A stretch of 51,867 nucleotides of DNA from Oribacterium sp. Lineage in GTDB: Bacteria > Bacillota_A > Clostridia > Lachnospirales > Lachnospiraceae. The first letter of the stretch is position 1. Every line of letters starts with the position of its first letter. The stretch spans positions 1 to 51,867 of the forward strand of contig SFND01000014.1 of NCBI GenBank assembly GCA_004554245.1, read 5' to 3'. The position numbers and the translations under genes are program-made. Under the pieces are notes generated by a model. It saw only the letters and a list, made by a program, of their open reading frames with translations, was not told where the DNA came from and ran no database searches. Below, piece by piece: positions 32,373-40,704 of this stretch.

Positions 32373-33566
32373 ATGCTGCAGGGAAAGACCGTGCTTCTCG
32401 GCGTAACGGGAAGTATCGCTGCCTATAAAATCGCATATCTTGCGAGCGCGCTTCACAAGCTTCATGCCGACGTGCATGTGCTGATGACGAAGAACGCCAC
32501 GAACTTCATCAACCCGATCACCTTCGAGACCCTGACCGGAAACAAGTGCCTGATCGACACCTTCGACCGAAATTTCCAGTTTGAAGTCGAGCACGTCTCC
32601 ATCGCGAAGAAGGCAGACGTCGTGATGATCGCCCCGGCGAGTGCCAATGTAATAGGAAAGATCGCACATGGTCTCGCGGATGATATGCTCACCACCACGA
32701 TCATGGCCTGTCGCTGCCACAAGTTCATCTCGCCGGCGATGAACACCGCCATGTATGAGAATCCGATCGTGCAGGATAATCTCCGGAAGTTGCAGTCCTT
32801 CGGCTATGAAGTGATCACCCCGGCCTGCGGCTACCTCGCCTGCGGCGACACCGGTGCCGGCAAGATGCCGGAGCCGGCCGAGCTTCTCGAGTATATCCTT
32901 CGGGAAGTCGCCTGTGCGAAGGATCTCGCCGGAAAGAAGGTGCTCGTCACCGCCGGCCCGACCCAGGAAGCCCTGGATCCGGTGCGTTATCTCACGAATC
33001 ACTCCTCCGGCAAGATGGGCTATGCCATCGCGAAGATGGCCATGCTTCGAGGAGCGGAGGTCACACTCGTCAGTGGACCGACCGCGATCGAGCCGCCACA
33101 CTTCGTGCACTTCGTTCCGATCACGACCGCACGCGACATGTTTGAGGCCGTGACCTCCGTGAGCGATCAGCAGGACATCATCATCAAGGCTGCCGCCGTC
33201 GCGGATTACCGCCCGACGACCGTCGCCGACAACAAATTAAAGAAAAAAGATGATCAGCTTTCCATACCGCTCGAGCGAACCGACGACATCCTGAAGTACC
33301 TCGGCGAGCATAAGCACCCGGGGCAGTTCCTCTGCGGCTTCTCGATGGAAACAGAAAATATGATCAGTAATTCCAGAGCCAAGCTTGAGAAGAAGCACCT
33401 GGACATGATCGCCGCCAACAACCTGAAGGTAAGCGGCGCCGGCTTCCAGGGCGACACCAATGTCCTGACTCTGATTACACAGGATTCGGACGTATCACTC
33501 CCGCTTATGAGCAAGGAGGATGCAGCCATGGCGATCCTGGATAAAATTCTTCAGCTTACACACTAA
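32373..33566 (+). CDS. coaBC: Bifunctional phosphopantothenoylcysteine decarboxylase / phosphopantothenate-cysteine ligase
   Basis: 397 residues. The N-terminal CoaC half (to about 180) has GVTGSIAAYK, APASANVIGKIAHGLADD, SPAMNTAMY and the active-site Cys loop ITPACGYLACGDTG. The C-terminal CoaB half shows VTAGPTQEALDPVRYLTNHS, SSGKMGYA, AAVADYRP and NKLKKKDD. Together they turn 4'-phosphopantothenate and cysteine into 4'-phosphopantetheine for coenzyme A. AGGAGG stands 6 nt before ATG. The next genes in the same direction are the pantothenate transporter PanT and the kinase CoaX, so uptake and the first three steps of the pathway are grouped. Confidence 0.95.
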   Translation: MLQGKTVLLGVTGSIAAYKIAYLASALHKLHADVHVLMTKNATNFINPITFETLTGNKCLIDTFDRNFQFEVEHVSIAKKADVVMIAPASANVIGKIAHGLADDMLTTTIMACRCHKFISPAMNTAMYENPIVQDNLRKLQSFGYEVITPACGYLACGDTGAGKMPEPAELLEYILREVACAKDLAGKKVLVTAGPTQEALDPVRYLTNHSSGKMGYAIAKMAMLRGAEVTLVSGPTAIEPPHFVHFVPITTARDMFEAVTSVSDQQDIIIKAAAVADYRPTTVADNKLKKKDDQLSIPLERTDDILKYLGEHKHPGQFLCGFSMETENMISNSRAKLEKKHLDMIAANNLKVSGAGFQGDTNVLTLITQDSDVSLPLMSKEDAAMAILDKILQLTH

Positions 33567-33785
33567 GCTGCGGGCAATGCTGACGACCGGACACATCATC
33601 ACCGTGCCGGTACCTCATCGGAGCTCTCTCTTTCATGTAACTGAAGGCAACGCAAATCGCCGGATCTCCGGCACCACTATGTGAAGCGGACCAGAAAACG
33701 CTCCGCTTTCCATCACCGTATTGTATCCGTGTACGATTGATCTTCATCGCATCTGAAACGGAACGGTAACAAGGAGGAAACAAAA

Positions 33786-34418
33786 ATGAAAAACAACAAG
33801 TTCACTACTGCACAGCTCACCTTACTCGGCCTGATGATCGCCATCCTGCTGGTGATGTCCTACACACCGCTCGGGTACTTAAACATTGGCCCACTCGCGA
33901 TTTCGTTTAACGTGATCCCGGTAGCGATCAGTGCGATCGTACTCGGACCCGTCGGCGGCGCGGTGGCCGGTGGTGTATTCGGTCTCACCAGCTTCCTGCA
34001 GTGCATCGGCGTCGGCGGAACCAGCACGATGGGCGTCATGCTCTTCAGCATTAACCCGTTCCTTGCCTTCGTGCAGCGCTTCATCCCGCGTCTTCTCGAC
34101 GGCATCTGCCTCGGCTACATCTTCCGTGGCGTACGGAAGGTCAGCAACACCTATGTGGCATGCGCCGTCACCGGCTTCTTCTCAGCCTTCCTGAACACCC
34201 TCTTCTTCATGTCTGCACTCGTCGGACTGTTCGGAAACACCGAGTATGTTCAGAACCTGATGGGCGGCCATAACGTCATCATCGGCTGCTGCCTCATGGT
34301 CGGCATCAACGCGGTCTGCGAGATGGTATCTTCCACCATCATCACCGGTGCGATCGGCGCGGCTCTCTCCAGAGCGCACCTCATCACCGCCGCACAGATC
34401 CGTACAGAAGCTGCGTAA
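33786..34418 (+). CDS. panT: ECF transporter S component, probably for pantothenate
   Basis: 210 residues, six hydrophobic segments, ECF substrate-binding subunit. The N-terminal LTLLGLMIAILLVMSYTPLGYLNIG and GPVGGAVAGGVFGLTSFLQ are typical of the RibU/PanT branch. Neighbouring coaBC and coaX argue for pantothenate as substrate (inference from context). It would work with the shared EcfA/A'/T module encoded elsewhere. AAGGAGG precedes ATG 33786. The 219-bp gap after coaBC contains an AAGCGGA/TCCGCTT hairpin near 33675-33705 but no gene. Confidence 0.85.
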   Translation: MKNNKFTTAQLTLLGLMIAILLVMSYTPLGYLNIGPLAISFNVIPVAISAIVLGPVGGAVAGGVFGLTSFLQCIGVGGTSTMGVMLFSINPFLAFVQRFIPRLLDGICLGYIFRGVRKVSNTYVACAVTGFFSAFLNTLFFMSALVGLFGNTEYVQNLMGGHNVIIGCCLMVGINAVCEMVSSTIITGAIGAALSRAHLITAAQIRTEAA

Positions 34419-34441
34419 GTTTTCAGCTGTGCTGCGATAAG

Positions 34442-34674
34442 AGTCCCGGAGGGTCGTCAAATGAGGCACAGTACTCCGAGATCGGTTCAATCTAAGCCGG
34501 GGACCCTAAGCGGCACTAGGCCCTCTGCAATCACTGAGTTTTCTTTATGAAAACTCAGCGTTGCAGAGGGTTCCAGGGAGAGATAACACCAAGTGCCGCT
34601 AAGGGGACCCGACTTGATTTCACTCGATCTCTCCGTATGGCCTCATTTGTCGGCCCTCCGGGACTTCTTTTCCA
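34442..34674. repeat. Long structured inverted-repeat element A (100-nt core 34505-34604)
   Basis: The core begins CCTAAG and ends CTAAGG. Inside are a 7-bp arm CGGCACT/AGTGCCG, the conserved AGGCCCTCTGCAA...TTGCAGAGGG stem and the apical ACTGAGTTTTC/GAAAACTCAG hairpin. An imperfect outer stem (AGTCCCGGAGGG 34442 with CCCTCCGGGACT 34654, plus CAAATGAGGC/GCCTCATTTG) extends the palindrome to about 230 bp. It lies between panT and coaX, ends in TTCTTTT and may also terminate panT. Confidence 0.85.
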
Positions 34675-34705
34675 TTTACATCTAAAATAACATTGAGAGA
34701 ATATT

Positions 34706-35473
34706 ATGATTTTAGCGATTGATATCGGAAATACGAATATTGTGGTCGGTTGCATCGATGATCAGAAGACCTATTTCATCGAGCGCCTCTCGACGGTTCG
34801 GACGAAAACGGAGCTTGAGTACGCCGTCGACCTGAAGACCGTCCTCGACATCTACCACATAAAGGGGAGCGACATCGAGGGATGTATCATCTCCTCGGTT
34901 GTGCCGCAGATCACGAACACCGCGAAGCTCGCGGCGGAGAAGATTCTGAAGAAGGAAGTCATGGTACTGGGGCCTGGCGTGAAGACCGGTCTCAATATCC
35001 TCATGGATCACCCTGGTCAGCTCGGTGCCGATCTCGTCGCTGACGCCGTCGCCGGCCTCAATGAGTACCCGGTGCCGTTCATCGTGATTGACATGGGCAC
35101 CGCGACTACAGTTTCTGTCGTTAACAGTAAGAAGCAGTACATCGGCGGCATGATTCTGCCGGGTGTCCGTGTTTCCCTCGATGCCCTCACCGCCCGTGCC
35201 TCCCAGCTCAGCGGCATCAGCATCGACGCACCGAAGCACGTCATCGGTAAGAACACCGTCGAGTGCATGAAGAGCGGTGTCCTCTACAGCAGCGCAGCTG
35301 CCCTCGACGGCATCATCGACCGCGTCGAGGAAGAGCTCGGCGAGAAAACCACGGTCATCGCCACCGGCGGCCTCGCAAAGAAAATCGTCTCCCAGTGTAA
35401 AAAGGACATCATCCTCGACGAGGACCTGCTCCTGAAGGGCCTCCTCGTGATTTACGAGAAAAATAAGGCATAA
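34706..35473 (+). CDS. coaX: Type III pantothenate kinase
   Basis: 255 residues, acetate/sugar kinase superfamily. Visible are the phosphate-binding DIGNTNIVVG at the start, GPGVKTGL, QLGADLVADAVAG, the second phosphate motif VIDMGTATT and TLGPGVRVSLDAL-type sequence as ILPGVRVSLDALTARASQL, and ATGGLAKK near the end. The enzyme phosphorylates pantothenate and needs a monovalent cation. AGAGAA before the ATG is a modest ribosome site. It is flanked by two copies of the structured element (A and B), which separates it from panT transcription. Confidence 0.95.
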   Translation: MILAIDIGNTNIVVGCIDDQKTYFIERLSTVRTKTELEYAVDLKTVLDIYHIKGSDIEGCIISSVVPQITNTAKLAAEKILKKEVMVLGPGVKTGLNILMDHPGQLGADLVADAVAGLNEYPVPFIVIDMGTATTVSVVNSKKQYIGGMILPGVRVSLDALTARASQLSGISIDAPKHVIGKNTVECMKSGVLYSSAAALDGIIDRVEEELGEKTTVIATGGLAKKIVSQCKKDIILDEDLLLKGLLVIYEKNKA

Positions 35474-35532
35474 TTTCCGGCGGGATGAGCAGAGGGCAAG
35501 TGCCCGAAGCCATACGTAGAAGCCGTAAACAA

Positions 35533-35659
35533 ATCAAAATCGACTCCTTAGAACCAGTTGGAGTATTTTTCCTTAGCACCCTCCGCAACACTGAGTTTTC
35601 ATGAAGAAAACTCAGTCGTTTGCGGAGGGCCTACTGGTTCTTAGGGGTCGATTTTTGAT
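35533..35659. repeat. Structured inverted-repeat element B (100-nt core 35546-35645), inverted relative to A
   Basis: Read on the minus strand the core begins CCTAAG and ends CTAAGG like element A and is also exactly 100 nt. The AGGCCCTCCGCAA...GTTGCGGAGGG stem carries C-G where A has T-A. The apical hairpin is nearly identical, but the 7-bp arm is AACCAGT/ACTGGTT instead of CGGCACT/AGTGCCG. An outer stem ATCAAAATCGAC/GTCGATTTTTGAT continues it. Confidence 0.85.
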
Positions 35660-35668
35660 CTTAATAAA

Positions 35669-35707
35669 AATTTAATGGGGTCTGACCCCATTAAATTTTT
35701 CTAAACT
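35669..35707. repeat. REP-like single palindrome at the end of the alcohol dehydrogenase gene
   Basis: AAATTTAATGGGGTC followed by TGACCCCATTAAATTT, then TTCTAAACT. It is one half of the composite element and touches the stop codon of the gene at 35707. Confidence 0.85.
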
Positions 35708-36870
35708 CACAGTGATGCGCGGAATATCGCGGCGATGTCCGTTTCCTGGAGCGGAGCCCAGGCTTCGTCGAGGCCCTCGAGTTCGGCGACGTGGTGCGCC
35801 ATCTCGTCGATGCGGCTGTCGTCGATGCCGACCTCGCGGAGGTGCATCGGGATGCCGAGGGAAGCGAAGAAATCATAGGTCGCCTGGATCGCCTGGTTTG
35901 CAATGTCGTAGCGGTCCTGTGCTGCGTCGAGGCCGAAGACATTGACGCCGTACTTCGCGAGACGGTCGACGGTGTGATCGTTCAGGATGTGCTTCATCCA
36001 TCTCGGCGTGATGATCGCGAGGCCCTCGCCGTGCGTGATGTCATAGTACGCGGACAGGGCATGCTCGAGGCCATGGCACGGCCACAGGGAGCGGCTGTTG
36101 CCGAGGGAGAAAATACCGTTGCAGGCGAGTGTGCAGTCCAGCATCATCTCAGCGCGGGCGGTATAATCCTCCGGATTTTCGATGCACTTGCGACCGTTCA
36201 CCATGAGGCTCTTGAACGCTGCCTCCATCATGCCGTCATTGAGCTGTGAGGACTCCTCGCAGAAATACTGCTCCATGATGTGGTTGATGGCGTCTGCGCA
36301 TCCAGCTGCGGTCTGCTTCTTCGGCACCGTAAAGGTATAGGTCGGATCGAGGATGGAGGCCTGCGGGAAAAGATGCGGATCCATGTAACCGATCTTATCG
36401 TTGGTCTCGGTTCTCGAGATAACACCCCCACAATCATACTCACTGCCGGTCGCTGCAAGGGTCAGGATATCCACCATCGGCAGCGCGTCCTGTGCGAGCA
36501 CCTGACCGCTGATCAGATCCCACGGCTCACCCTCGTACTTCGCACCCGCAGCGATCGCCTTCGAGCAGTCGAGGACGCTGCCGCCGCCCACCGCGAGGAT
36601 CACGTCGATCTTCTGCTCCTTACAGATCTTCACACCCTCCAGCACGCTCGGATCATACTTCGGATTCGGCTGAATGCCCGAAAGCTCATAGATCTCGAAA
36701 TCCGCGAGCAGCTCCTTCACCTTATCATAGAGTCCCATCCGCTTGATACTGCCGCCACCATAGGTGAGCAGCACCCGCTTGCCGAACGGCTTCATCACCG
36801 CAGGAAGCTCCGAAATCACACCCTCACCGAAAATCAGCCTCGTCGGCGTTACATAATCAAAATTTCGCAT
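35707..36870 (-). CDS. Iron-containing alcohol dehydrogenase (butanol dehydrogenase-like)
   Basis: 387 residues. Cofactor-side motif LTYGGGSIKRMGLYDKV and the AVGGGSVLDCSKAIAAG loop are clear; metal ligands fit CADAINHIMEQYF and GLEHALSAYYDITHGEGLAII. The family reduces aldehydes to alcohols with NAD(P)H at the end of fermentation; closest by feel are YqhD/BdhA-type enzymes. ATG 36870 has AGAGGTAAC close upstream. The gene stands alone, between a REP-like palindrome at its end and a 1-kb non-coding stretch upstream. Confidence 0.92.
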   Translation of the reverse strand: MRNFDYVTPTRLIFGEGVISELPAVMKPFGKRVLLTYGGGSIKRMGLYDKVKELLADFEIYELSGIQPNPKYDPSVLEGVKICKEQKIDVILAVGGGSVLDCSKAIAAGAKYEGEPWDLISGQVLAQDALPMVDILTLAATGSEYDCGGVISRTETNDKIGYMDPHLFPQASILDPTYTFTVPKKQTAAGCADAINHIMEQYFCEESSQLNDGMMEAAFKSLMVNGRKCIENPEDYTARAEMMLDCTLACNGIFSLGNSRSLWPCHGLEHALSAYYDITHGEGLAIITPRWMKHILNDHTVDRLAKYGVNVFGLDAAQDRYDIANQAIQATYDFFASLGIPMHLREVGIDDSRIDEMAHHVAELEGLDEAWAPLQETDIAAIFRASL

Positions 36871-37233
36871 ATCTGTTACCTCTTCTCTTCGTACGTTCTT
36901 TTAAAACAGGACTGCCTGTGGATGACCGTGCTGGACCTCGCTCAGCTTGATCAGACAGTCGGTGCAACATGACTGCCAGTGGATGGCCTGTCTACCTCTA
37001 TCCTTACTCGCAAGGACAGGGTGTGTGCCGGCGACGAAACCACCGGCTTTCCCGGCACATAGTCCCCCGTGCGCCGACGGGAGATATCACAGGCATGCCA
37101 AAGTCTACTTTCTATATAGTAGCATTTTCGGAGAGAAAATCCTACTGCGGAGGTCCAGACTTGTTTTCGCGATTTATTATCACCCCCGGTTGCTCGCCCC
37201 GGTCACAGATGCATGGCACCATAGCCAGTTATG

Positions 37234-37735
37234 AATAAAAGAGCATTACTCTTCCTCACTTTCACACCGCCAGCACCTCCATGTCTCGAACCTGTGATAC
37301 AGCATCGTGTCTCGGACTAAAAAGGCATTACCTTTCCTCGCTCTTGCCCCACTCACACTTCCATGATTCGACTCCAGTGACACTATAGCATGCTTGGGAT
37401 TAAAAGGACATTACTCTTTTTTGCTATATCACTCTCATATTCAAAAAGGCATTATTTTTTCCAGCTTTTGCCCGGCTAAGACACCTCATTTTTGCGTTTA
37501 TGACACAATAGTCCGCTTCGAATAAAAAGGGCATTACCGAAAATAATGTCCTTTTATCTATGGAAGCTGTATTGCGTCACTTTTCCGAAAAAGATAATGC
37601 CTTATTTTTTCATACCCATCTACTGCGAAATATCATAATGCCTTATTTTTCAAGAACCCTCTATAGCAAATCTCGATAATGCTCATTTTTTCGAAAGCTC
37701 TCTATAGCAAATCTCGATAATGCCTTTTTCTCTGC
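37234..37735. repeat. Array of diverged 41-nt repeats in two opposed arms
   Basis: The stretch 36871-37941 has no gene. CATTA occurs at 37244, 37326, 37409, 37450 and 37532 in AAAAGG(C/A)CATTA-like contexts (steps 82, 83, 41, 82). The reverse TAATG occurs at 37544, 37595, 37636, 37677 and 37718 (steps 51, 41, 41, 41). The best units read TATAGCAAATCTCG followed by ATAATGC. The two arms meet head-on near 37538, where AAAAGGGCATTA faces TAATGTCCTTTT. Confidence 0.75.
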
Positions 37736-37941
37736 ATCCCGCTTATTGCGTCAACTCCCACAACGCCTAATGCCCACGAGCGTGATTTTGCGACATTTGC
37801 GAAAATCCACGCTGTCATCACACTGCCCCGTAGCGATCCGAATCCTGGTTAACACAGCAATGCGCGCAGTGACCTTTCCACGATGCATCAAAGAATTATT
37901 CTGTGAGACGATTCTTTATATCCAGGACTCGCAAATTTTAT

Positions 37942-38742
37942 CTACGCAAAGAAATAATCGATCATATGATCCACGAGTCCAAGATCCAGTGGGCGCTCTT
38001 TCGTCTCGCTCGTGATGATCAGGTCCATCATCGGATAGTACCCAGAGACTGCATACTCATGAAGCTTCTTTATCGCATGCTCTTCATAGCGCTCATCATC
38101 CATCAATCCTAGATGCTCCCAGTAATAAATCTTCCCCGTTCTGGGATCCATAATAGTGAAATCCGGATATATCTTACGATTATTGAGCTGCAGTTCACAC
38201 TCATAGCGCACCGCCAGACCTCGCGCTTTTAATCTCGATGCAATATATGCTTCTGATTTTGACCGAACCTCGACGCCGAGCACGCTCTTGATTCCCACCT
38301 CATTTGGAAATGGATTGGTCGGAAACTCTGCCCTCTCCCACTCTTGATATTTCGTCGGCAATGCTGTAAGCCTGTCTGTGTACTCCCGAATTTCAGGTAC
38401 TTCTGCAATTCTCCTGTCTTTTCGCGACTCCACGTTCTTACAGACATTCAGATACATTTTCAGGCCTCTATACTCTTCCTTTTTATCGATGAGCGCTTCT
38501 ACACATAGCGTTTTTTCAATCATCCGCTGAATCTTCGTCCTGTCCCGACTTGAAATATATCTTCGAACCTTCTTATTCGTCATCGGATCCTTATATGCCT
38601 GATAGCAGCGACGATGCCCATTCACGTTGTACACTACAAGTTTTCCTTCTGGAAGCAGTTTGATTTTATTCTCCAGCCTTTTAATTTCCTTATCCAGATA
38701 CTCAAAATCTCTCCTGGCAAGTTCTCTCGTTGTTATAACCAT
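37942..38742 (-). CDS. Hypothetical protein with PD-(D/E)XK nuclease-like core
   Basis: 266 residues. The N-terminal half is a charged, coiled-coil-like region (LARRDFEYLDKEIKRLENKI). The C-terminal half carries VRSKSEAYIASRLKARGL, YPDFTIMDPRTG and KIYYWEHLGLMDD. Glu about 163, Asp about 193 and Glu about 208 are spaced as in restriction-nuclease folds, with His taking the place of the usual Lys. Such proteins recur as hypothetical genes in clostridial accessory regions; a role in DNA processing or defence is inference. ATG 38742 has AAAGGAAC upstream. The 500 bp before it (38743-39238) contain only a CCTTGTCAAGG palindrome (38797) and a terminator at 39197. Confidence 0.7.
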   Translation of the reverse strand: MVITTRELARRDFEYLDKEIKRLENKIKLLPEGKLVVYNVNGHRRCYQAYKDPMTNKKVRRYISSRDRTKIQRMIEKTLCVEALIDKKEEYRGLKMYLNVCKNVESRKDRRIAEVPEIREYTDRLTALPTKYQEWERAEFPTNPFPNEVGIKSVLGVEVRSKSEAYIASRLKARGLAVRYECELQLNNRKIYPDFTIMDPRTGKIYYWEHLGLMDDERYEEHAIKKLHEYAVSGYYPMMDLIITSETKERPLDLGLVDHMIDYFFA

Positions 38743-39196
38743 AGTCCATGTTCCTTTCTTTGAGATGATCTCCGTGAACTCTGAATGAATTGTACCCCTT
38801 GTCAAGGACACAAGAGATTTTTGTTGCCTCATTTTTTAGACAGCTATGAATCTCGTACCCCCGTCCAAGCTGAGTTCCATTTACAATTTCATGTGACATT
38901 TATCCACCGAAAAGAGTCTGAATTGATTGTTTTCCAAGTTGAATTGTTCAGAATCTCCCAGTGTTGTCTCGAGTATCTATGAGTGTAACGTGCCTTCTGG
39001 ATTTTGAAAATGTCCGAAAACAGACCATAGTCCCGAAACAGACTATAAAAAAGCACGAGTTCCCGCCGAGAAAGCAGCTTTTTGCCTCGTTAAAAAAATT
39101 TTTATGATGCCAACAATCCAGGTAGTCAATAACTCCTCCGAGCAGCCTTTATTCACCTTCCCGATCTAGCTGGAAGCTGATTTCGAAGGTTCAAAA

Positions 39197-39224
39197 GAGC
39201 AGGCACCATTCCGGTCACCTGCTC
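39197..39224 (-). terminator. Terminator after the GIY-YIG remnant
   Basis: Minus strand GAGCAGG, loop, CCTGCTC, then TTTTG; 15 bp beyond the stop at 39239. Confidence 0.65.
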
Positions 39225-39238
39225 CCACATACTCATAA

Positions 39239-39710
39239 TCATATTCCTTTTCCGTCATCCTCTTCCAGCGACTTCAAGGTCTTTCCATCTTTCGTTTTCC
39301 AGCTTGTAAGCCCATTTGCGCTCTTTCCGATCACAAACACGGCCGCAGAGGATGGACTCGTAAAAAATACGTTTTCCAGAAGAACGCCATTCTCGTCGAC
39401 CCGGGCTGTCTTTCTTTTCTCTTTAATCGTAGCAGAGACGGTATGATCATCCGTAGGTGAAATATGGCTTCCCTTGTAGACCACAAATCCATCTGCCGTC
39501 TGCTTTCCATCCGCCGTAACCGTTCCGACATCCTTAACCATTCGTTCCAGATGAAGAAGAACGCCCTTTTCTGCCTGTGTTCCTGGAGACGATTCAGTAT
39601 CCCCTCTCCATTTTTTCTAGCACCCGCCTGGCCGATATATACCACATTCTTTCCTGTCGTATCCGATGTGCCAAACAGGAAATACACGCCGCGCAGATAT
39701 ATGCTAAAGT
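39239..39710 (-). pseudogene. Degraded GIY-YIG / DUF4357 protein gene
   Basis: The first frame reads RGVYFLFGTSDTTGKNVVYIGQAG followed by GILNRLQEHRQ, the GIY-YIG nuclease core. The sequence then shifts frame, and DGFVVYKGSHISPTDDHTVSATIKEKR...SSAAVFVIGKSANGLTSWK (DUF4357) ends at 39239. About 100 residues that normally lie between the two domains are missing, the start codon region is absent and stop codons precede the first frame. It is therefore a deletion remnant of a protein usually near 300 residues and found in defence or mobile regions. Confidence 0.75.
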
Positions 39711-39804
39711 GACGCGACAGACAATTTCACAGGTTTATATTGGAAACGCACACTCCTCCCGGATGATAACGAACAACACTGGTTTCATCACAGGAGGATT
39801 TTTT

Positions 39805-40257
39805 ATGCCGAAAACCCAGTTTCAGAATGTCGTATTCACCGCCATCATGGCCTTCGTCATGGTTTATGGGATGATCGTCTATAACATCTCCCTCAATACC
39901 GGCGGTGTGTCCACGATGTGTTTCCTCGCCGCTTTCCATGAGGTGCCGATCATGGTCCCGATCGCCTTCGTCCTCGAGCTCTTCATGGTCGGTCGCATCG
40001 CCCACATCCTGGCCTTCCAGGTCATGCGCCCGGATGACCGCCCGGCCTTCATCACCTACGCCATCTCCCTCTGCATCTGCACCATGATGTGCCCGATCAT
40101 GAGCCTCATCGCCACCATCCTCTTCAAGGAAGACAAAACCTTCGGTACCTTCGTCCAGACCTGGGGCATGAACTTCCCGATGGCCATCTTCTACCAGATG
40201 TTCTACTGCGGTCCGTTCGTACGCTGGATCTACCGCCACATCTTCACTGAGAAGTAA
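39805..40257 (+). CDS. DUF2798 domain membrane protein
   Basis: 150 residues, four membrane helices in two similar pairs: FTAIMAFVMVYGMIVYNISL with VPIAFVLELFMVGRIAHILAF, and ITYAISLCICTMMCPIMSLIATIL with WGMNFPMAIFYQMFYCGPFVRWIY. This duplicated pattern is DUF2798, small membrane proteins of unknown role widespread in Firmicutes. AGGAGG lies 7 nt before the ATG at 39805; upstream in-frame codons carry no conserved sequence. A terminator-like hairpin follows at 40264. It stands between the two 41-nt repeat arrays. Confidence 0.85.
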   Translation: MPKTQFQNVVFTAIMAFVMVYGMIVYNISLNTGGVSTMCFLAAFHEVPIMVPIAFVLELFMVGRIAHILAFQVMRPDDRPAFITYAISLCICTMMCPIMSLIATILFKEDKTFGTFVQTWGMNFPMAIFYQMFYCGPFVRWIYRHIFTEK

Positions 40258-40263
40258 GTTCCA

Positions 40264-40295
40264 CGGTCGCCAATGCTGGCGGCCGTTTCTTATAT
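40264..40295 (+). terminator. Terminator after the DUF2798 gene
   Basis: ACGGTCGCCA, loop ATGC, TGGCGGCCGT, then TTCTT. The loop region CGCCAATGCTGGCG resembles the inverted form of the 11-mer repeat. Confidence 0.7.
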
Positions 40296-40370
40296 CTCTT
40301 CGCAGGTAGATGCACGTCCGCATTGTCACAATCCGCGCTCTCCGGAAGCTTCTGCCATTATCCATTGCGT

Positions 40371-40491
40371 AAAAGATGTCCCTGCGCAGACTGCGACATG
40401 ACCCATTTTCACAAAAGTTGTCCCTGTGTCGCCTGTGACATTACCCTTTTCGCAAAATGTGTCACTGTGTCGCCTGTGACATTATCTCCGG
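40371..40491. repeat. Second array of 41-nt repeats
   Basis: Three units starting AAAAGATGTC (40371), AAAAGTTGTC (40413) and AAAATGTGTC (40454), steps 42 and 41, sharing GTGTCGCCTGTGACATTA. GACATTAC-CTTTT is also found in the array at 37409, so the two belong to one family. No gene is seen in 40296-40704. Confidence 0.75.
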
Positions 40492-40704
40492 CTCTTCCGC
40501 GAGCCTGTATATTAAGTGATTTTCCGGATTTTGACGCAAAGCAGCCCTGTTTCAGAGCTATGACTTTAAGTCAGCTCTGCCCCTCACTGAAACACCATTG
40601 CAGTCTCATCTCCGTCATTCCGGTCATTTCTTTTTATACAACGAAAAAGCGCCGACTATAACACCGACGCCTTCATTTCATTCATTATGCTGTTTTGCTT
40701 TTGT

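Noticed and set aside
34505..34604. Integron attC site
   Set aside because: Size and palindromic shape fit, but the conserved RYYYAAC/GTTRRRY core sites are absent, the conserved part is central rather than terminal, and no integrase is present.
37234..37735. CRISPR array
   Set aside because: Units are diverged throughout, no constant repeat alternates with unique spacers, the arms face each other and there are no cas genes.
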